A program made the translations under genes and the position numbers. From DATLLN01 sp963809205 (GTDB taxonomy: Bacteria > Actinomycetota > Thermoleophilia > Gaiellales > JAICJC01), in assembly GCA_963809205.1 (NCBI GenBank), contig CAWEIS010000028.1:434001-498000 (forward strand): a DNA stretch of 64,000 bases, given 5' to 3'. Every line of letters begins with the position of its first letter. Within the stretch, counting starts at the first letter, position 1. Positions 63,067 to 64,000 of this stretch are shown here, one piece after another. The notes under the pieces are model-generated. The model had not been told where the DNA came from, did no database searches, and worked only from the letters and a program-made list of their open reading frames with translations.

Positions 63067-63072
63067 TAGGCT
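63067..63072 (+). promoter_or_regulatory. -10 box TAGGCT of the methyltransferase gene
   Basis: TAGGCT lies 6 bases before the ATG at 63079, identical in sequence and spacing to the boxes at 31651 and 62078. Confidence 0.5.
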
Positions 63073-63078
63073 GGTGGC

Positions 63079-63690
63079 ATGGCCAGGGTCGTCGACGATG
63101 AGATGCGCGCCTACTACGAGCGGCGCGCGCCCGAGTACGACGACTGGTGGCTGGGTCTCGGCCGGTACGCCGAGCTCGACCGTCCCGGGTGGCGCGGCGA
63201 GGCCGAGCAGCTCGTCGGCGTGCTCGCCGGGCTGCCGCCGGCGCACGTGCTGGACGTCGCCTGCGGCACCGGATTCCTGACCCGCCACCTGCGCGGCGAG
63301 GTGACCGGACTCGACCAGAGCCCGGCCATGCTGGAGATCACCGCGTCCCGCGGCGCCGGCATCCGCACCGTCCAGGGAGACGCCGTGCCGCTGCCGTTCG
63401 CCGACGGCGCGTTCGACCGCGTGTTGACCGGCCACTTCTACGGCCACCTGCTGCCCGACGAGCGAGCCGCGTTCCTGGCCGAGGCCAGCCGGGTGGCCGG
63501 CCAGCTGGTGGTCGTCGACTCGGCGGAGCGTGACGGCCAGCCGGCGGAGCAATGGCAGGAGCGGATCCTCAACGACGGCTCCAGCCACCGCGTGTACAAG
63601 CGCTTCTTCACCGGCGACGGATTGGCCGCCGAGCTGGGCGGCGGAACCGTCCTGTTCGACGGGCGCTGGTTCGTCGCCGTGTCGGCCTAG
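63079..63690 (+). CDS. Class I SAM-dependent methyltransferase
   Basis: A 203-residue methyltransferase. AYYERRAPEYDDWWLGLGRY is a common N-terminal cap. The SAM-binding motif I is VLDVACGTGFLTRHL, followed by GLDQSPAMLEI and VQGDAVPLPFADGAFDRVLT. It resembles the small-molecule methyltransferase_11 group. Nothing nearby indicates the substrate. Confidence 0.9.
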   Translation: MARVVDDEMRAYYERRAPEYDDWWLGLGRYAELDRPGWRGEAEQLVGVLAGLPPAHVLDVACGTGFLTRHLRGEVTGLDQSPAMLEITASRGAGIRTVQGDAVPLPFADGAFDRVLTGHFYGHLLPDERAAFLAEASRVAGQLVVVDSAERDGQPAEQWQERILNDGSSHRVYKRFFTGDGLAAELGGGTVLFDGRWFVAVSA

Positions 63691-63726
63691 GGGAACCGGC
63701 CGCGGGCGCGGGCCGTCTGACCGGGC

Positions 63727-64000
63727 ATGAGAATCGCATGCATCGTGCTGGGAGCCCTGGCGCTGTCCGGCTGCGGCAGTGGCGCGGGCACGCCCAGCGG
63801 CTCGAACGCACCACCGGAGTCGGCGCCGGCCGCGGGCGGCACGATCCCGCCGCCTGCCTACATCGAGTTCGGCGAGCCGGGGCACTGGATGTCCCGCGGC
63901 TCGAGCTGCTGGTCGAGCGGCGGCGTGGCCGGCTGCCTGGACGCGGCGTCGCCGGAGAACGACCCGAACCTGCCGGAGCTGATCGTCGGCCGCGGCGCGA
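63727..64000 (+). CDS. Lipoprotein, N-terminal part (cut by window end)
   Basis: The ATG at 63727 opens a frame that runs off the window (91 residues visible). RIACIVLGALALSGCGSG is a lipoprotein signal with lipobox LSGC, followed by a Ser/Pro/Ala-rich linker and a compact segment with two cysteines (SRGSSCWSSGGVAGCLDAA). No family is recognised from this part. It is probably anchored outside the membrane. Confidence 0.72.
   Translation, partial: MRIACIVLGALALSGCGSGAGTPSGSNAPPESAPAAGGTIPPPAYIEFGEPGHWMSRGSSCWSSGGVAGCLDAASPENDPNLPELIVGRGA

Overview
The window reads as chromosomal DNA of a very GC-rich actinobacterium, most likely of the Thermoleophilia/Gaiellales kind, although no rRNA or tRNA is present to prove it. 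Supporting signs are a transhydrogenase with its alpha subunit split in two, a MarP-like membrane protease, an Eis-like acetyltransferase, many GTG starts, ATGA/GTGA gene overlaps, and a recurring TANNNT box 6 to 9 bases before the start codon, which implies leaderless mRNAs. Roughly 30 single-base frameshifts fall in otherwise well conserved genes (clusters at 3-7, 16.5, 19-22, 33-34, 58 and 61-62 kb). They look like assembly errors, so most broken genes are annotated as whole genes.

Layout. 0-2.1 kb: proton-translocating transhydrogenase pntAA-AB-B. 2.3-7.1 kb: a four-gene operon (PhyH-type dioxygenase, glutamine-synthetase-like ligase, family-3 solute-binding protein, M20 carboxypeptidase) diverging from a GntR regulator across a palindromic operator. 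7.1-13.4 kb: SNF2 helicase, then a three-subunit molybdenum hydroxylase whose FAD subunit has a four-cysteine insert. 13.4-18.5 kb: GNAT, phosphoesterase, ilvD, EamA transporter, thioesterase, double cupin. 18.6-24.4 kb: large secreted fibronectin-like protein, thioredoxin, PAC2 protein, CvpA-trypsin protease. 24.4-31.6 kb: HD-GYP protein, CoxE/CoxD-like pair, fatty-acid SDR and enoyl-CoA hydratase, two tandem GAF-GGDEF cyclases. 31.7-35.8 kb: sugar dehydrogenase lipoprotein, HNH endonuclease, class IV aminotransferase, RNase HI, methyltransferase, cupin.

35.8-36.9 kb holds the most striking element: a REP-associated tyrosine transposase (RAYT) between opposite-facing arrays of a 12-base palindromic unit. 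Matching arrays lie 17 kb away at 53.4-53.6 kb. Hairpins sharing GGGGTCAG sit at 2.1 and 18.6 kb. 36.9-42.8 kb: M20 deacylase, zinc-protease-like lipoprotein, cysteine dioxygenase plus amidohydrolase diverging from a LacI regulator, and a quinone oxidoreductase.

42.8-53.4 kb is one nine-gene transcription unit: a peptide-type ABC importer (Tat lipoprotein, two permeases, fused double ATPase), two zinc alcohol dehydrogenases, a formaldehyde-activating-enzyme (Fae) homologue, an enolase-superfamily enzyme and an M24 peptidase. Every junction after the first permease overlaps. It looks like uptake and oxidation of one compound, perhaps with formaldehyde release. 53.6-58.7 kb: MetE-like methyltransferase, ATP-grasp ligase, Eis-like acetyltransferase, beta-hydroxyacid dehydrogenase, double PilZ protein. 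58.8-62.6 kb looks foreign: an integrase remnant with His in place of the catalytic Tyr, a cyclase-ATPase-helical-repeat regulator, and small genes in less GC-rich sequence. The window ends with a small zincin, a methyltransferase and a truncated lipoprotein.
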